The notes beneath the pieces are model-generated. The model saw only the letters and a list, made by a program, of their open reading frames with translations, was not told where the DNA came from and ran no database searches. This document shows positions 16,552-25,303 of a stretch of DNA of 64,000 bases, in pieces. Each line of letters opens with the position of its first letter. The stretch's first letter is position 1. The stretch is from Solirubrobacteraceae bacterium (lineage in GTDB: Bacteria > Actinomycetota > Thermoleophilia > Solirubrobacterales > Solirubrobacteraceae), in the NCBI GenBank assembly GCA_031177685.1, contig JAPSGI010000001.1, positions 62,001-126,000 of the forward strand, in the 5' to 3' direction. The translations under genes and the position numbers were made by a program.

Positions 16552-17043
16552 TCAGGCCACCTCGCGCAGCTCGCCGGTCTTCACGTCGTAGACGAACCCC
16601 CGCACGCTGTCCTTGCGGGGGATGAAGGGGCTCTCCTCGATCCTGCGGATCGCGGCGCGCACGTCCTCCTCGAGGTCGGCGAAGGCGTGGGCGCTCCAGC
16701 CGGGCCGCTGGCCGGTCGCCTCCTCCAGCCGGTCGGCGAACTCCTCGTCGGTGAACGTCAGCATCCCGCACTCGGTGTGGTGGATCAGCACGATCTCCTC
16801 GGTCCCGAGCAGGTGCTGGGAGATGGCCAGCGAGCGGATCTCCTCGTCGGTGACCACGCCGCCGGCGTTGCGGATCACGTGGGCGTCGCCCTCGGACAGT
16901 CCGAGCAGGGCGTAGGGGTTCAGGCGCGCGTCCATGCACGTCACGATCGCGACCTTCCTGGCCGGGGGAGCGGGGAGGCCGGCCTTGTCGAAGGCCTCGG
17001 CGTAGGCCCTCGCGCTGGCCAGCAACTGGTCGGTGACCGTCAT
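16552..17043 (-). CDS. Beta-class carbonic anhydrase
   Basis: A 163-residue protein from ATG 17043 (a start seven codons upstream is also possible). Zinc ligands Cys36, His89 and Cys92 appear in TCMDARLNP and HHTECGM, with the Asp38-Arg40 dyad beside the first Cys; RNAGG is also present. It interconverts CO2 and bicarbonate. The size and motifs match the compact actinobacterial beta-CA subgroup (Rv1284-like). It is divergent from the membrane protein gene at 17097. Confidence 0.9.
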   Translation of the reverse strand: MTVTDQLLASARAYAEAFDKAGLPAPPARKVAIVTCMDARLNPYALLGLSEGDAHVIRNAGGVVTDEEIRSLAISQHLLGTEEIVLIHHTECGMLTFTDEEFADRLEEATGQRPGWSAHAFADLEEDVRAAIRRIEESPFIPRKDSVRGFVYDVKTGELREVA

Positions 17044-17096
17044 GCCGGGAGCGTATCCACGCATGACGGTGGCCGGATCGCGGTAAGTCCCTTCGC

Positions 17097-18941
17097 ATGA
17101 CGGCCATCTTCGCCGCCGGCGGGGCCGACGATCCCGCGGGCGGCGCCGCCATCGCCGAGGTGATCGGCGCCACCGCGGGCGCCACCGCGATGACCGCCGC
17201 GCTGGTCGGGCTGGGCATCGCCCACCGGACCGGGCGCACGCAGCTGCTGGCCCGCCTGTCCGCGTTCTCCGAGCGCATCTCGGGCCTGCCCGGCTGGGCG
17301 GCGCTTCCCGTCGGCCTGGCCACCGGGTCGCTGCTGGTCGCCGTGTTCGGGATGTACTGGGACATCTCGCTGCACATCGACGACGGGCGCGACGCCGGTC
17401 CGCTGGCCAATCCCGCGCACTACTTCATCCTCTTCGGGCTGTTCGGCATCTTCGCGGCCGGCTTTCTGGCCATGGTGCTCCCGTCCGAGCGCACCGGGCC
17501 CACGGCCGTGCGCATCCAGGAGAACTGGTACGCGCCGCTCGGCGGCGTGCTCGTCCTGGCGTGCGGTGCCTTCAGCCTGCTCGGGTTCCCGCTCGACGAC
17601 ATGTGGCACCGGCTGTTCGGCCAGGACGTGACGCTGTGGGGGCCGACGCACCTCATGCTGATCGGCGGCGCCTCGATGACGCTCGTCGGCCTGTCCGTGC
17701 TGCTGATCGAGGGCAGGCGCGCGAACGCGGCGGCCGGCCATCCGGACCGCGAGAAGGGGTGGGCGCGCCTGGCGCAGAAGGCGGCGCTACCGGGGGGCCT
17801 GCTGATCGGGCTCTCGACCTTCCAGGCGGAGTTCGACTTCAGCGTCCCGCAGTTCCGCTTCGTCTTCCAGCCGATGCTGATCATGCTCGCCGCCGGCGTG
17901 GGGCTCGTGGCGACGCGGATGTACCTGGGGCGCGGGTCGGCGCTGCTGGCGGTCGCGTTCTTCCTCGTGGTGCGGGGCCTGCTCTCGCTGCTCGTCGGCC
18001 CGGTCCTGGGACAGACGACGCCCGCGGTGCCGCTGTACGTGGTCGAGGCGCTGGTCGTGGAGGCGGTCGCGCTGCGCTTCGTGCGGCGCCCGCTGGCCTT
18101 CGGGGTGGTGTCCGGCCTGGGCATCGGGACGGTGGGCCTCGCGGCGGAGTGGGGGTGGAGCCACCTGGTCATGCACCAGCCCTGGCCCGCGGCGCTGTTC
18201 CCGGAGGGGGCGCTGCTGGGACTGGCGATGGCGCTGGCCGGCGCGATCCTCGGCGCGTGGGTGGGCTCGCGGCTGGCGGCGCCGGAGGTCGAGCGCCCGC
18301 CGATCCTGCGTCCCCTCGCCGTGGTCGCGGCGGGCGCCCTCGCGGCCATGGTCGTCTATGCCCTGCGCGACGCCCCGACCGGGGCGCCGGTGCGCGCGCA
18401 GGTGGAGGTGCGGGAGGTCCGTGAGGGCGAGCAGCGGGAGGCCGACCTGCTCGTGACGCTGCGTCCGCGCGACGCGGCGCGCGACGCGGAGTGGCTGACG
18501 GTCACCGCGTGGCAGGGCGGCGGCAGCATGGTGGAGCCGCTGGAGGAGGTCGGGGCGGGCCGCTACCGCACGACCGCGCCGGTGCCGCTGTACGGCAGCT
18601 GGAAGTCGCTGATCCGTCTGCACACCGGCAGCGAGCTGAGCATCGTCCCGGTCTACCTGCCCGCGGACGAGGCGATCCCCGCGAGGGAGGTCCCCGCGCC
18701 CCCGCGCTTCGAGCGCCGGTTCGTCGCCGAGCCCGAGATCCTGCTGCGCGAGCAGACCGGCGGCGGCGGAGCGGTCTGGGCGCTGGCGTACGCGGTCGTG
18801 GCCGCGATCGCTCTCGGATTGCTCGTCCTGCTCGCGTGGGGCCTGCACCGGGTCGCCGCGCACGCCGGGGCGGCGCCGCCGGCCCGCGAGCGCCGCGCCG
18901 CCCCGCGCGTCACCGGCCGTCCGACCCCCGCGCCGTCATGA
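17097..18941 (+). CDS. Large polytopic membrane protein, unknown function
   Basis: A 614-residue protein with about ten membrane helices up to residue 430, an extracytoplasmic beta-rich domain (about 440-570) and a final helix with a basic tail. Motifs include FGMYWDISLHIDDGRDAGPLAN with conserved acidic and His residues, PLDDMWHRLFGQDVTLWGPTHLM and QAEFDFSVPQFRFVFQP. The His/Asp-rich loops suggest metal or heme handling, but no family with known function is recognised. Its stop overlaps the next start (ATGA at 18938-18941). Confidence 0.75.
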   Translation: MTAIFAAGGADDPAGGAAIAEVIGATAGATAMTAALVGLGIAHRTGRTQLLARLSAFSERISGLPGWAALPVGLATGSLLVAVFGMYWDISLHIDDGRDAGPLANPAHYFILFGLFGIFAAGFLAMVLPSERTGPTAVRIQENWYAPLGGVLVLACGAFSLLGFPLDDMWHRLFGQDVTLWGPTHLMLIGGASMTLVGLSVLLIEGRRANAAAGHPDREKGWARLAQKAALPGGLLIGLSTFQAEFDFSVPQFRFVFQPMLIMLAAGVGLVATRMYLGRGSALLAVAFFLVVRGLLSLLVGPVLGQTTPAVPLYVVEALVVEAVALRFVRRPLAFGVVSGLGIGTVGLAAEWGWSHLVMHQPWPAALFPEGALLGLAMALAGAILGAWVGSRLAAPEVERPPILRPLAVVAAGALAAMVVYALRDAPTGAPVRAQVEVREVREGEQREADLLVTLRPRDAARDAEWLTVTAWQGGGSMVEPLEEVGAGRYRTTAPVPLYGSWKSLIRLHTGSELSIVPVYLPADEAIPAREVPAPPRFERRFVAEPEILLREQTGGGGAVWALAYAVVAAIALGLLVLLAWGLHRVAAHAGAAPPARERRAAPRVTGRPTPAPS

Positions 18942-19054
18942 CGGTGATCGCGGACCACGCGCTGCTGCAGGCGCTGCCGTTCGTGGTGCCGATGGTCGTG
19001 GTCCTCATCGGCATCGCCGTGCTCGTGTTGCGCGATCGTGCTACTAATAAGTAG
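18938..19054 (+). CDS. 38-residue single-span membrane protein
   Basis: This small gene overlaps the stop of the large membrane protein (ATGA). It encodes one hydrophobic helix (LPFVVPMVVVLIGIAVLVL) followed by RDRATNK. The coupling and the single helix suggest a small partner subunit of the upstream membrane protein. Nothing else is recognisable. Confidence 0.55.
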   Translation: MTVIADHALLQALPFVVPMVVVLIGIAVLVLRDRATNK

Positions 19055-19419
19055 CGCTACTCTTACGCATCGATGGCGGCCCCCGATCCAAAACGACCCG
19101 CGCGGCAGCGTACGGCCGGCCCGCACAGGCGGGAGGGGGCTCTGTGTCCGCAGCGAGTCCAGCGCATCGACGCGCTCTTGAGCACCTGGTTCGACCGCGA
19201 GCCGACGATGCGCCTGGCGCCGTTCGCGACCGCCCGCGTACGCGACGACGAGTCGCGGGCATGGGCCCGGCCCGGCAGCCGGAAGGCTCCGCTCGCGCGC
19301 GTGCCGCGCGCCACCGGCCGCGCGTGCCGGCGCCGGCGCACGCGCAAGCGCTGACGTCGGCGCGAGGACCTGACGTAGCTCAGAACCGCGCGTCGGCCGC
19401 CGCGCGTAGCCTTGTGCCG
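19055..19419. other. Intergenic stretch with one doubtful frame
   Basis: The plus-strand frame 19073-19354 (93 codons, ATG) reads as Arg/Pro/Ala-rich sequence with no domain and no ribosome site. It might be a small basic protein but is more likely chance, as open frames are frequent at this GC content. Nothing else is seen. Confidence 0.35.
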
Positions 19420-20205
19420 ATGAACGCGCTCCTGGCCCTGCTTGGAGACTTCGTCTTCGAGCCTGCCGTCAGGCGGAGGCGCGAAGACGGAGACGTCGCC
19501 GGCTTGGTGCAGCTTCTTCGCAGAGAGGCTGCCCGTCCGCATGCCGCGCGCGCGCTCGGTGACATGAGGGCGACGGAAGCCGTGGAGCCGATGCTCGCCC
19601 TCCTCCGTCGCACCGATCGAGGCGAACGCGCGCAGGTCGCGCTGGCACTGGGCAGGATCGTCGAAGACCCCGATTTCGACGTCCAGTCAGACGCCGCGCA
19701 TGCGCTCTTCGTCCTCGGCGATCCGTCCGGCCTGGCTCCGCCTCTGGCGGCGCACGAGCGCGAGGTCCTTCAGCGCGTCATGGCCGTCGTGCGCCCGCTG
19801 GTCGATCGTGGACTGGCGTCGGTCGAGACGGTGCGTCACCCCGACGATGGGTTCGGATCGACGCCTCCCTGTATCGGGGTGAGACCTACCTCGCCGACCG
19901 CCTGCCCGATCACCGTGCAGATCGACCATGAGCGCCAGGTGACGCTCTTCATGGGCGAGCCGACGTGGTGCGAAGGCTGGGAAGACGATCGAGACGCGTA
20001 CCTGGATTGGATCGAGGATGCCGTCCGGGCCGTGGTGGAAGGGCGCTACGAGGAATGGGTCAAGCCCGGGACGAGGCAGGCAAAGGGGGTCTTCCACCTC
20101 CCCGACGGTCCGCGCTCGTTCACGGACAATCTCCTGCGCAACCTGACCAAGGGTGTCGAGCACCGCGTGTACACGTCCTACTCCGGCGAGCTGGTCGAAG
20201 CATGA
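19420..20205 (+). CDS. HEAT-repeat protein, hypothetical
   Basis: A 261-residue soluble protein from ATG 19420. The first 100 residues contain HEAT-like helical repeats (ARALGDMRATEAVEPMLALL and RAQVALALGRIVEDPDFDVQ). The C-terminal half (about 150-261) has mixed beta character with WCEGWEDDRDAYLDWIEDAV and no known domain. HEAT repeats usually bind protein partners. Codon use is less extreme than in its neighbours. The stop overlaps the next gene by four bases. Confidence 0.7.
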   Translation: MNALLALLGDFVFEPAVRRRREDGDVAGLVQLLRREAARPHAARALGDMRATEAVEPMLALLRRTDRGERAQVALALGRIVEDPDFDVQSDAAHALFVLGDPSGLAPPLAAHEREVLQRVMAVVRPLVDRGLASVETVRHPDDGFGSTPPCIGVRPTSPTACPITVQIDHERQVTLFMGEPTWCEGWEDDRDAYLDWIEDAVRAVVEGRYEEWVKPGTRQAKGVFHLPDGPRSFTDNLLRNLTKGVEHRVYTSYSGELVEA

Positions 20206-21023
20206 GCTCGCGACTGCGCTGGTGTCTGGGTGGCCTGCTGGCGGGACTCGTCTCGGCGGCGTGGGCGCCTTCTGCGCCTGCGGCGCACTTTCCCGGACCG
20301 CCCGGGCCGCTCGCGAAGTGTCCGGACGCGCTCGTCGGGAGGATCGAGGTGCGGCGCCTCGAGGTGACCGGCGTCGAGTGCCGCGTGGCGACACGGGTCT
20401 TCACGCAGGCCGTGCGAGACGTCCCGGCGGACCCGTGGACGTGCGACGGCCACAGCGGGCGGTGGATCGACTGGCGCTACTACCTCAACCTCGCGTGCTG
20501 GCAGGACGGCGGCCCGTACGCCCTGGGCGTGCTCTACGAATGGCCGGCGAACCTGCTGCCTCTCGGTCGCCGGCTGACGATCGTCGCCAACCGCTCGGGC
20601 TTGGTGTCGCTCGGCGGCTTCCGGCCCCGGCGCGACGCGCGGCGTGCGCGGGTGGACGCAGCCTTCGGCTTCCCGGCGCGCGAGCGCGAAGGGGGGACGT
20701 GCAAGCTGCGCTGGCCGGACCTCGGCCTGCGCGTGGACATGGCGAACTTCGGGCTCGGCGATCGATGCAACGACGGCTTCGCCCAGCGCGCGGTGATCGC
20801 CGGCCCCGCGGGTCGCCGCCGCTGGCGCACGGAGCGGGGCCTGCGGGTCGGGGACAGCCTCGCCCGCCTGCGCCGGCTCTACCCGGCGGCATCGCGGCAC
20901 GGGCGGTCGTGGTGGGTCGTGCCGGGGCGCTTCATCGGATACCGCATCGGGATCGTCTCGGCGATCGTGAGCGGCGGCCGCGTCACCGCCCTGAAGGTGT
21001 GGATCGGCGGGGCCGGAGACTGA
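20202..21023 (+). CDS. Secreted hypothetical protein, Cys-containing
   Basis: A 273-residue protein with a signal peptide (CLGGLLAGLVSAAWAPSAPAA). The mature part has paired Cys residues (GPLAKCPD, GVECRVAT, PWTCDGHSG, LACWQDGG, GTCKLRW, DRCNDGF), which suggests disulfides. The C-terminal part includes GLRVGDSLARLRRLYP, a short motif seen in secreted actinobacterial proteins. The start ATG 20202 overlaps the stop of the HEAT gene (ATGA). Function unknown. Confidence 0.65.
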   Translation: MSSRLRWCLGGLLAGLVSAAWAPSAPAAHFPGPPGPLAKCPDALVGRIEVRRLEVTGVECRVATRVFTQAVRDVPADPWTCDGHSGRWIDWRYYLNLACWQDGGPYALGVLYEWPANLLPLGRRLTIVANRSGLVSLGGFRPRRDARRARVDAAFGFPAREREGGTCKLRWPDLGLRVDMANFGLGDRCNDGFAQRAVIAGPAGRRRWRTERGLRVGDSLARLRRLYPAASRHGRSWWVVPGRFIGYRIGIVSAIVSGGRVTALKVWIGGAGD

Positions 21024-21041
21024 GCGCGATCGGGTCGCCGC

Positions 21042-24002
21042 TCAGCCGGGGTGCCGGCCGGTGTTGCGGGGATCGTGGCGGAACGAGGGCCACTCGCCGC
21101 CGTCGCGCGGCGCCGGAGCGGGCGTGTCCCAGACGAACAGCCAGCCGTCGCGCGTGACCGCCACGACCTCGGTGCGTCCGTCGCCGTCCACGTCGCCCGC
21201 CGCCGCGGCCGCGAGCAGCCAGCCCGCGGTGTCCTTGGGCCAGCCCGCCGGCTCGGTCCCGTCCTCGCGGAAGGCGTGCAGGAGGTTCCCGCTGCCGCCG
21301 GCCAGCACCTCGGCGCGCCGGTCGCCGTCCACGTCGGCCACCACGGGGGCGCTGGCGATCTGCCAGCCCTCGATCGGGCGCGGGAAGGCGCGCAGCCAGT
21401 CGCCGGTGCGCGCGTCCCAGCCGCCCACCAGGTGCTCGAACTCCAGCGGGCTGGCCGGCGACTGCTGCGCCGCGCCCAGCCGCGCGTCCACCGCGCCGGA
21501 CAGGAAGCGCAGCGGGCCGCCGGGGGACAGGCGCGCGAACGCGCCGTTGGCGCCGAGCGCGAGGATCGCCGGCGCCCGCGCGGGCGAGTCTTCGCCGCCT
21601 CCCGCGCTGGCGAACTGGCCGCCACCGGCGCCGCGGCCGCGCACGCGCGTGCCGTCGCCGCGGTAGAGCTCGAACTGCCCGGTGAACGCGGCGACCGCCA
21701 CCTCGTCGCGCCCGTCGCCGTCCACGTCGGCCAGCGCGGGCGAGGTCGGAACGCCCTCGCCGACCAGGGGGATCGAGTCCGCGGCCGGCGCCTCCGGCTT
21801 GACCGGCCAGCCGGGCAGCGGGCGTCCGCGCGCGTCCCAGGCGTACACGCGGCCGGTGGTCGCCGGCGTGGTGCCGTACGCCTCGCCGGTGCCCTCGACC
21901 ACGTCGGGCGAGCCGTCGCCGTCCAGGTCGCCCACGGCCGGTGACGAGAGGATCTTCGCCGGGTCGTCGCCGTCGCGTGCGAGCACCGGCCAGCCGGGCA
22001 GCGGCCGTCCGTCGCCGCGCAGCGCGTACACGCGCTGGTCGGCGGCGCCGAACACGACGTCCAGGCGCCCGTCGCGGTCGAGGTCGGCCAGCGCGGGACT
22101 CGCGTAGATCGCCGGCTCCAGGCGTCCCGCCTCCGCCGGCCGGGGCAGCGCGGTCGCGTAGGGGAAGCCGCGCAGCGGCCGGCCGCGCCCGTCCCACGCG
22201 TACAGCCGCCCGTCCAGGCCGCCCACGACGACGTCGGGGCGCCCGTCGCCGCTGATGTCGCCGACCGCGGGCGTGGACGCGAAGCCGCTGCGCACCGGCC
22301 CGATCCGCCGGGCGACGGGGCGGGAGCCCGGGGCCGGCCACATCGCCCGCGGCCAGCCGCGGACGGGCCGGCCCGTGCGCCCGTCGTACACGCGCACGAG
22401 CCCGTCGGAGGTGGCCAGCACGATCTCCGCGCGTCCGTCCCCGGTCACGTCGGCCAGCGTGGGGGAGGCCTCGCCCGAGCTGCCCAGGGGCCGCGGGTAG
22501 TCCCGGTGCAGACTGCGCGCGTCCAGGGCGCGGAAGTAGGTGCGGTCCTCGCCGGCGTTCCCGGCGCTGTCCACGGCGCGCAGCCGCAGCGTCCATCCGC
22601 CGGGGGCCAGGCGCGAGGCGTCGACGCGCGCCAGCCGGCGCGCCGCCGCCGCGCGCACGCGACCGGCGCGCACCCTCCGCGCCGACGACCGCCCGGCGGC
22701 CACCGTCGTCCAGCGCTCGGGCCGCTCGCCGGCCCCCAGCTCGAGCGTCCAGCGCAGGGCGCGGCGCCCGTAGGCGGTTCCCCACACCTCGAAGCGGCCG
22801 CGCGCGGGCCGGTAGAGCTCGGGCGCGGTGAGCCGTGCGACGGGCGGAACACGGTCCGCGACCGCCCGCCGCACAGCCTCGTAGGCGTTGACTCGGCCCC
22901 AGCCGGACAGCGGGTCCCATCCGGGCGCGAAGCCCTGCGCCGGATCCGCGAGATCGTCGGCGCTCATCCGGACGATCTGGTTGACCTCGGCGGCGTCCAG
23001 CCGCAGGCCCGACGCGTGAGCCCGCGCCTGCACGAGCGCCGCGGTGCCCGCGACGTGCGGGGTGGTCGCCGACGTGCCGCTCCAGTTGCGCGTGTAGCCG
23101 TTCCACTGCGCGCTGGGAAACTGCGTGGGCGCCACCACGTCCAGGTGCGGCCCGTAGTCCGAGTACGCGGCTCGGACCTCGAAGTCCGTCGCGGTCACCG
23201 CCAGCTCCTCGCGCAACGCGGCGGCGTTTGCGGTGTCGGGCGTGACCCCGCCCACCGCGAGCACCTCACCGTAGACCTGCGGCTGGTGATGGTGGAAGTG
23301 GAACTCGTTGCCGGCGGCCACGGCGATCACCGCCCCGCGGCGGTGGGCGTAGGCGACCGCGCGGCGCAGCGGGGCGCTGAACGTGTCCACGCCGAGGCTC
23401 ATGCCGATCGCGCCCGCGCCGCGGTCGGCCGCGTAGACGATCGCCTGGGCGACGCGCGTTCCCTGGTGCAGGGTGTTGTCCGCCGTGCGCAGCGGCAGCA
23501 CGCGGGCGCCGGGCGCCACCGAGGCGATGCCCTCGCCGTTGTCCGTGGCGGCCGCCAGCAGGGCGGCGACGTGCGTGCCGTGGGGATTCGCCGTGTCTGA
23601 CGTCGGGTCGCCGTCGCGCGCGTAGAAGTCCCAGCCCCGCCAGTCGTCGACGTAGCCGTTGGCGTCGTCGTCGGCCCCGTTGGCGCGCCGGTCGCGCCCG
23701 GCGGCGTCGCTCCCGGTCTCGCCGGGATTCTGCGCCCAGGAGTCGGCGACGTCCGGATGGTCGAACCGGACCCCCAGGTCGATGGTGGCGATCGTCACGC
23801 CCGCGCCCGTGCTCAGCGCCCACGCGCGGTCGACCGAGATGCCGCGGTCGCTGGTGAGGTTCCACTGCTCGCCGGTCGCCCCCGGCAGGGGCGAGGCGTC
23901 GTAGAGCGGATCGTTCGGCGGGCCCGGCGGGAACGCGGCCGGCGCGGGTTGCGCGAGCAGCAGGACGGCCGCGGACGCCGCGGTGGCGATCCTCACCCCC
24001 AT
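21042..24002 (-). CDS. Secreted S8 (subtilisin-like) protease with FG-GAP/VCBS repeats
   Basis: A 986-residue protein. The signal peptide covers about residues 1-23. The S8 domain has Asp75 (TIDLGVRFDHPD), His141 (NPHGTHVAA), Asn232 (AAGNEF) and Ser311 (SGTSATTPHVAG), so the catalytic set is complete. From about residue 500 there are seven or more FG-GAP-type repeats of the form DxxGDGRxExV (ADVTGDGRAE, GDISGDGRPD, ADLDRDGRLD, GDLDGDGSPD and others), which form calcium-binding propeller blades. The protease domain lies before the propeller with no clear propeptide. An extracellular peptidase with a binding or structural propeller is inferred. Confidence 0.9.
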   Translation of the reverse strand: MGVRIATAASAAVLLLAQPAPAAFPPGPPNDPLYDASPLPGATGEQWNLTSDRGISVDRAWALSTGAGVTIATIDLGVRFDHPDVADSWAQNPGETGSDAAGRDRRANGADDDANGYVDDWRGWDFYARDGDPTSDTANPHGTHVAALLAAATDNGEGIASVAPGARVLPLRTADNTLHQGTRVAQAIVYAADRGAGAIGMSLGVDTFSAPLRRAVAYAHRRGAVIAVAAGNEFHFHHHQPQVYGEVLAVGGVTPDTANAAALREELAVTATDFEVRAAYSDYGPHLDVVAPTQFPSAQWNGYTRNWSGTSATTPHVAGTAALVQARAHASGLRLDAAEVNQIVRMSADDLADPAQGFAPGWDPLSGWGRVNAYEAVRRAVADRVPPVARLTAPELYRPARGRFEVWGTAYGRRALRWTLELGAGERPERWTTVAAGRSSARRVRAGRVRAAAARRLARVDASRLAPGGWTLRLRAVDSAGNAGEDRTYFRALDARSLHRDYPRPLGSSGEASPTLADVTGDGRAEIVLATSDGLVRVYDGRTGRPVRGWPRAMWPAPGSRPVARRIGPVRSGFASTPAVGDISGDGRPDVVVGGLDGRLYAWDGRGRPLRGFPYATALPRPAEAGRLEPAIYASPALADLDRDGRLDVVFGAADQRVYALRGDGRPLPGWPVLARDGDDPAKILSSPAVGDLDGDGSPDVVEGTGEAYGTTPATTGRVYAWDARGRPLPGWPVKPEAPAADSIPLVGEGVPTSPALADVDGDGRDEVAVAAFTGQFELYRGDGTRVRGRGAGGGQFASAGGGEDSPARAPAILALGANGAFARLSPGGPLRFLSGAVDARLGAAQQSPASPLEFEHLVGGWDARTGDWLRAFPRPIEGWQIASAPVVADVDGDRRAEVLAGGSGNLLHAFREDGTEPAGWPKDTAGWLLAAAAAGDVDGDGRTEVVAVTRDGWLFVWDTPAPAPRDGGEWPSFRHDPRNTGRHPG

Positions 24003-24021
24003 CCCGGCAAGTTAGACGTTT

Positions 24022-24060
24022 GCGTGCCGTTAGCCACCGTATGGGTGGTCAACGGCACGC
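24022..24060. terminator. Long inverted repeat between two minus-strand genes
   Basis: The arms GCGTGCCGTT...CCACC and GGTGG...AACGGCACGC form a stem of about 15 bp with a two-base internal mismatch and a short loop. It lies just upstream of the S8 protease gene and downstream of the VOC gene, both on the minus strand. It could be a terminator for the VOC gene (no U tract) or an operator for the protease. Confidence 0.45.
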
Positions 24061-24085
24061 AAGTGAACGCAGGCCGCGTTCCGGG

Positions 24086-24541
24086 CTAGCCGACCGCCGC
24101 TGCGGCGCGCCTGGCCATCTCCTCGGGCGGCACGTCCTCCACGTGCGTCGCGACGCTCCAGCGATGTCCGAAGGGATCCTCGAACTCGCCCCCGCGGTCG
24201 CCGTAGAACTTGTCCTCGACGTTGCGCCGCGCCTTCGCGCCGGCTTCGATGGCACGCTGGAACACGGCGTCGACGTCCTCCACGTACACGTGCATCGTGA
24301 CCGGGCTCCCACCCACCGACCCTGGGGCCAGCGCGCCCATGTCCGGGGACTCGTCGGCCAGCATGATCACGGAATCGCCGATCGCCAGCTCGGCGTGTGC
24401 GACTTTGCCATCGGAGGCGTCCATGCGCATCTGCTCGGTCGTGCCGAGCACCGTGCCGTAGAAGTCGATCGCCTCGGCGGCGCCGTCGACGATGAGGTAC
24501 GGCATCACCCGGGGATATCCGTCGGGGATCGGCTTGACCAT
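24086..24541 (-). CDS. VOC superfamily (PhnB/glyoxalase-like) protein
   Basis: A 151-residue protein beginning with VKPIPDGYPRVMPYLIVDGA, then AIDFYGTVLGT, HAELAIGDSVIMLADE and FEDPFGHRWSVATHVEDV. This is the paired beta-alpha-beta-beta-beta fold of the PhnB-like VOC subgroup, which is often annotated as glyoxalase/bleomycin resistance but usually lacks a proven activity. A conserved C-terminal PPEEMARR matches the subgroup. It is a single gene, with a start at ATG 24541. Confidence 0.85.
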   Translation of the reverse strand: MVKPIPDGYPRVMPYLIVDGAAEAIDFYGTVLGTTEQMRMDASDGKVAHAELAIGDSVIMLADESPDMGALAPGSVGGSPVTMHVYVEDVDAVFQRAIEAGAKARRNVEDKFYGDRGGEFEDPFGHRWSVATHVEDVPPEEMARRAAAAVG

Positions 24542-24629
24542 TGCTGCGACCTCCTCGATGTCGTGATCGGGTCTCCGTCACAGGCTACGCCGAGCGACCG
24601 CCGGGGGCCTGGGCGGCGCGCGCCGCGGT

Positions 24630-25274
24630 CTACTTCAGGACCCGGTACTTGAGGTGGGTGACGTCGGGCGCCTCTATGGCCCGAACCTGCTCGAGCCGGA
24701 TGCCGGCGCCGTCGAGGTTGTCCAGCAGCCGCTCGCCGCCGCCGAGCAGCTGTGGCACGACGTGTAGCTCCATCTCGTCGATCAGGCCGGCGGCCAGGTA
24801 CTGCTGGGCGGTCCGGGCGCCGCCGGAAATGTGAACGTCCCTGCCGCCCGCCGCCTCGGTCGCCTGCTCCAGCGCCGACTCGATGCCGTCGGTGACGAAG
24901 TGGAACGTCGTGCCGCCGTCCATCGCCAGCGGCTCGCGCTCATGGTGGGTGAGCACGAAGACCGGCGTGCGAAACGGCGGCTCGTCGCCCCACCATCCTC
25001 TCCACGCGTCGTCTCCCCACGGGCCCGGTCCGCCTCCGAACATGTTGCGCCCCATCAGGTGCGCGCCGACGTTCTCGAACGATTCGCGCAGCACGTCGTC
25101 GTTCGCGCCGGTCTCGCCACCCTGCCTTCCGTGGATCTCGGCGAACGCCCTCGTCTTCAGCGCCCACTCGTGGATCCCGTCGGCGCCTTCGCCCAGCGGG
25201 TTCTCGACGCTCTGGTTGGGACCGGCGACGTACCCATCCAGGGTGATCGTGATGTCGAACTTGACTTGTGGCAT
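24630..25274 (-). CDS. Dihydrofolate reductase family protein (RibD C-terminal-like)
   Basis: A 214-residue protein. FDITITLDGYVAGPNQSVENP at the start, HLMGRNMFGGG in the middle and DVHISGGARTAQQYLAAGLIDEMELHVVP are the standard motifs of the DHFR-like reductase family (YyaP/YwjB type). NADPH-dependent reduction is expected, the substrate is unknown, and these proteins are not true folate enzymes. It has a 29-base gap to the RTX gene upstream on the opposite side of its start. Confidence 0.85.
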   Translation of the reverse strand: MPQVKFDITITLDGYVAGPNQSVENPLGEGADGIHEWALKTRAFAEIHGRQGGETGANDDVLRESFENVGAHLMGRNMFGGGPGPWGDDAWRGWWGDEPPFRTPVFVLTHHEREPLAMDGGTTFHFVTDGIESALEQATEAAGGRDVHISGGARTAQQYLAAGLIDEMELHVVPQLLGGGERLLDNLDGAGIRLEQVRAIEAPDVTHLKYRVLK

Positions 25275-25303
25275 CGGGTCGTCGAGCTGGTATCGGCTCG
25301 GTG

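Noticed and set aside
19073-19354. A 93-codon basic plus-strand frame
   Set aside because: Arg/Pro-rich with no ribosome site or domain; chance open frames are common at this GC content.
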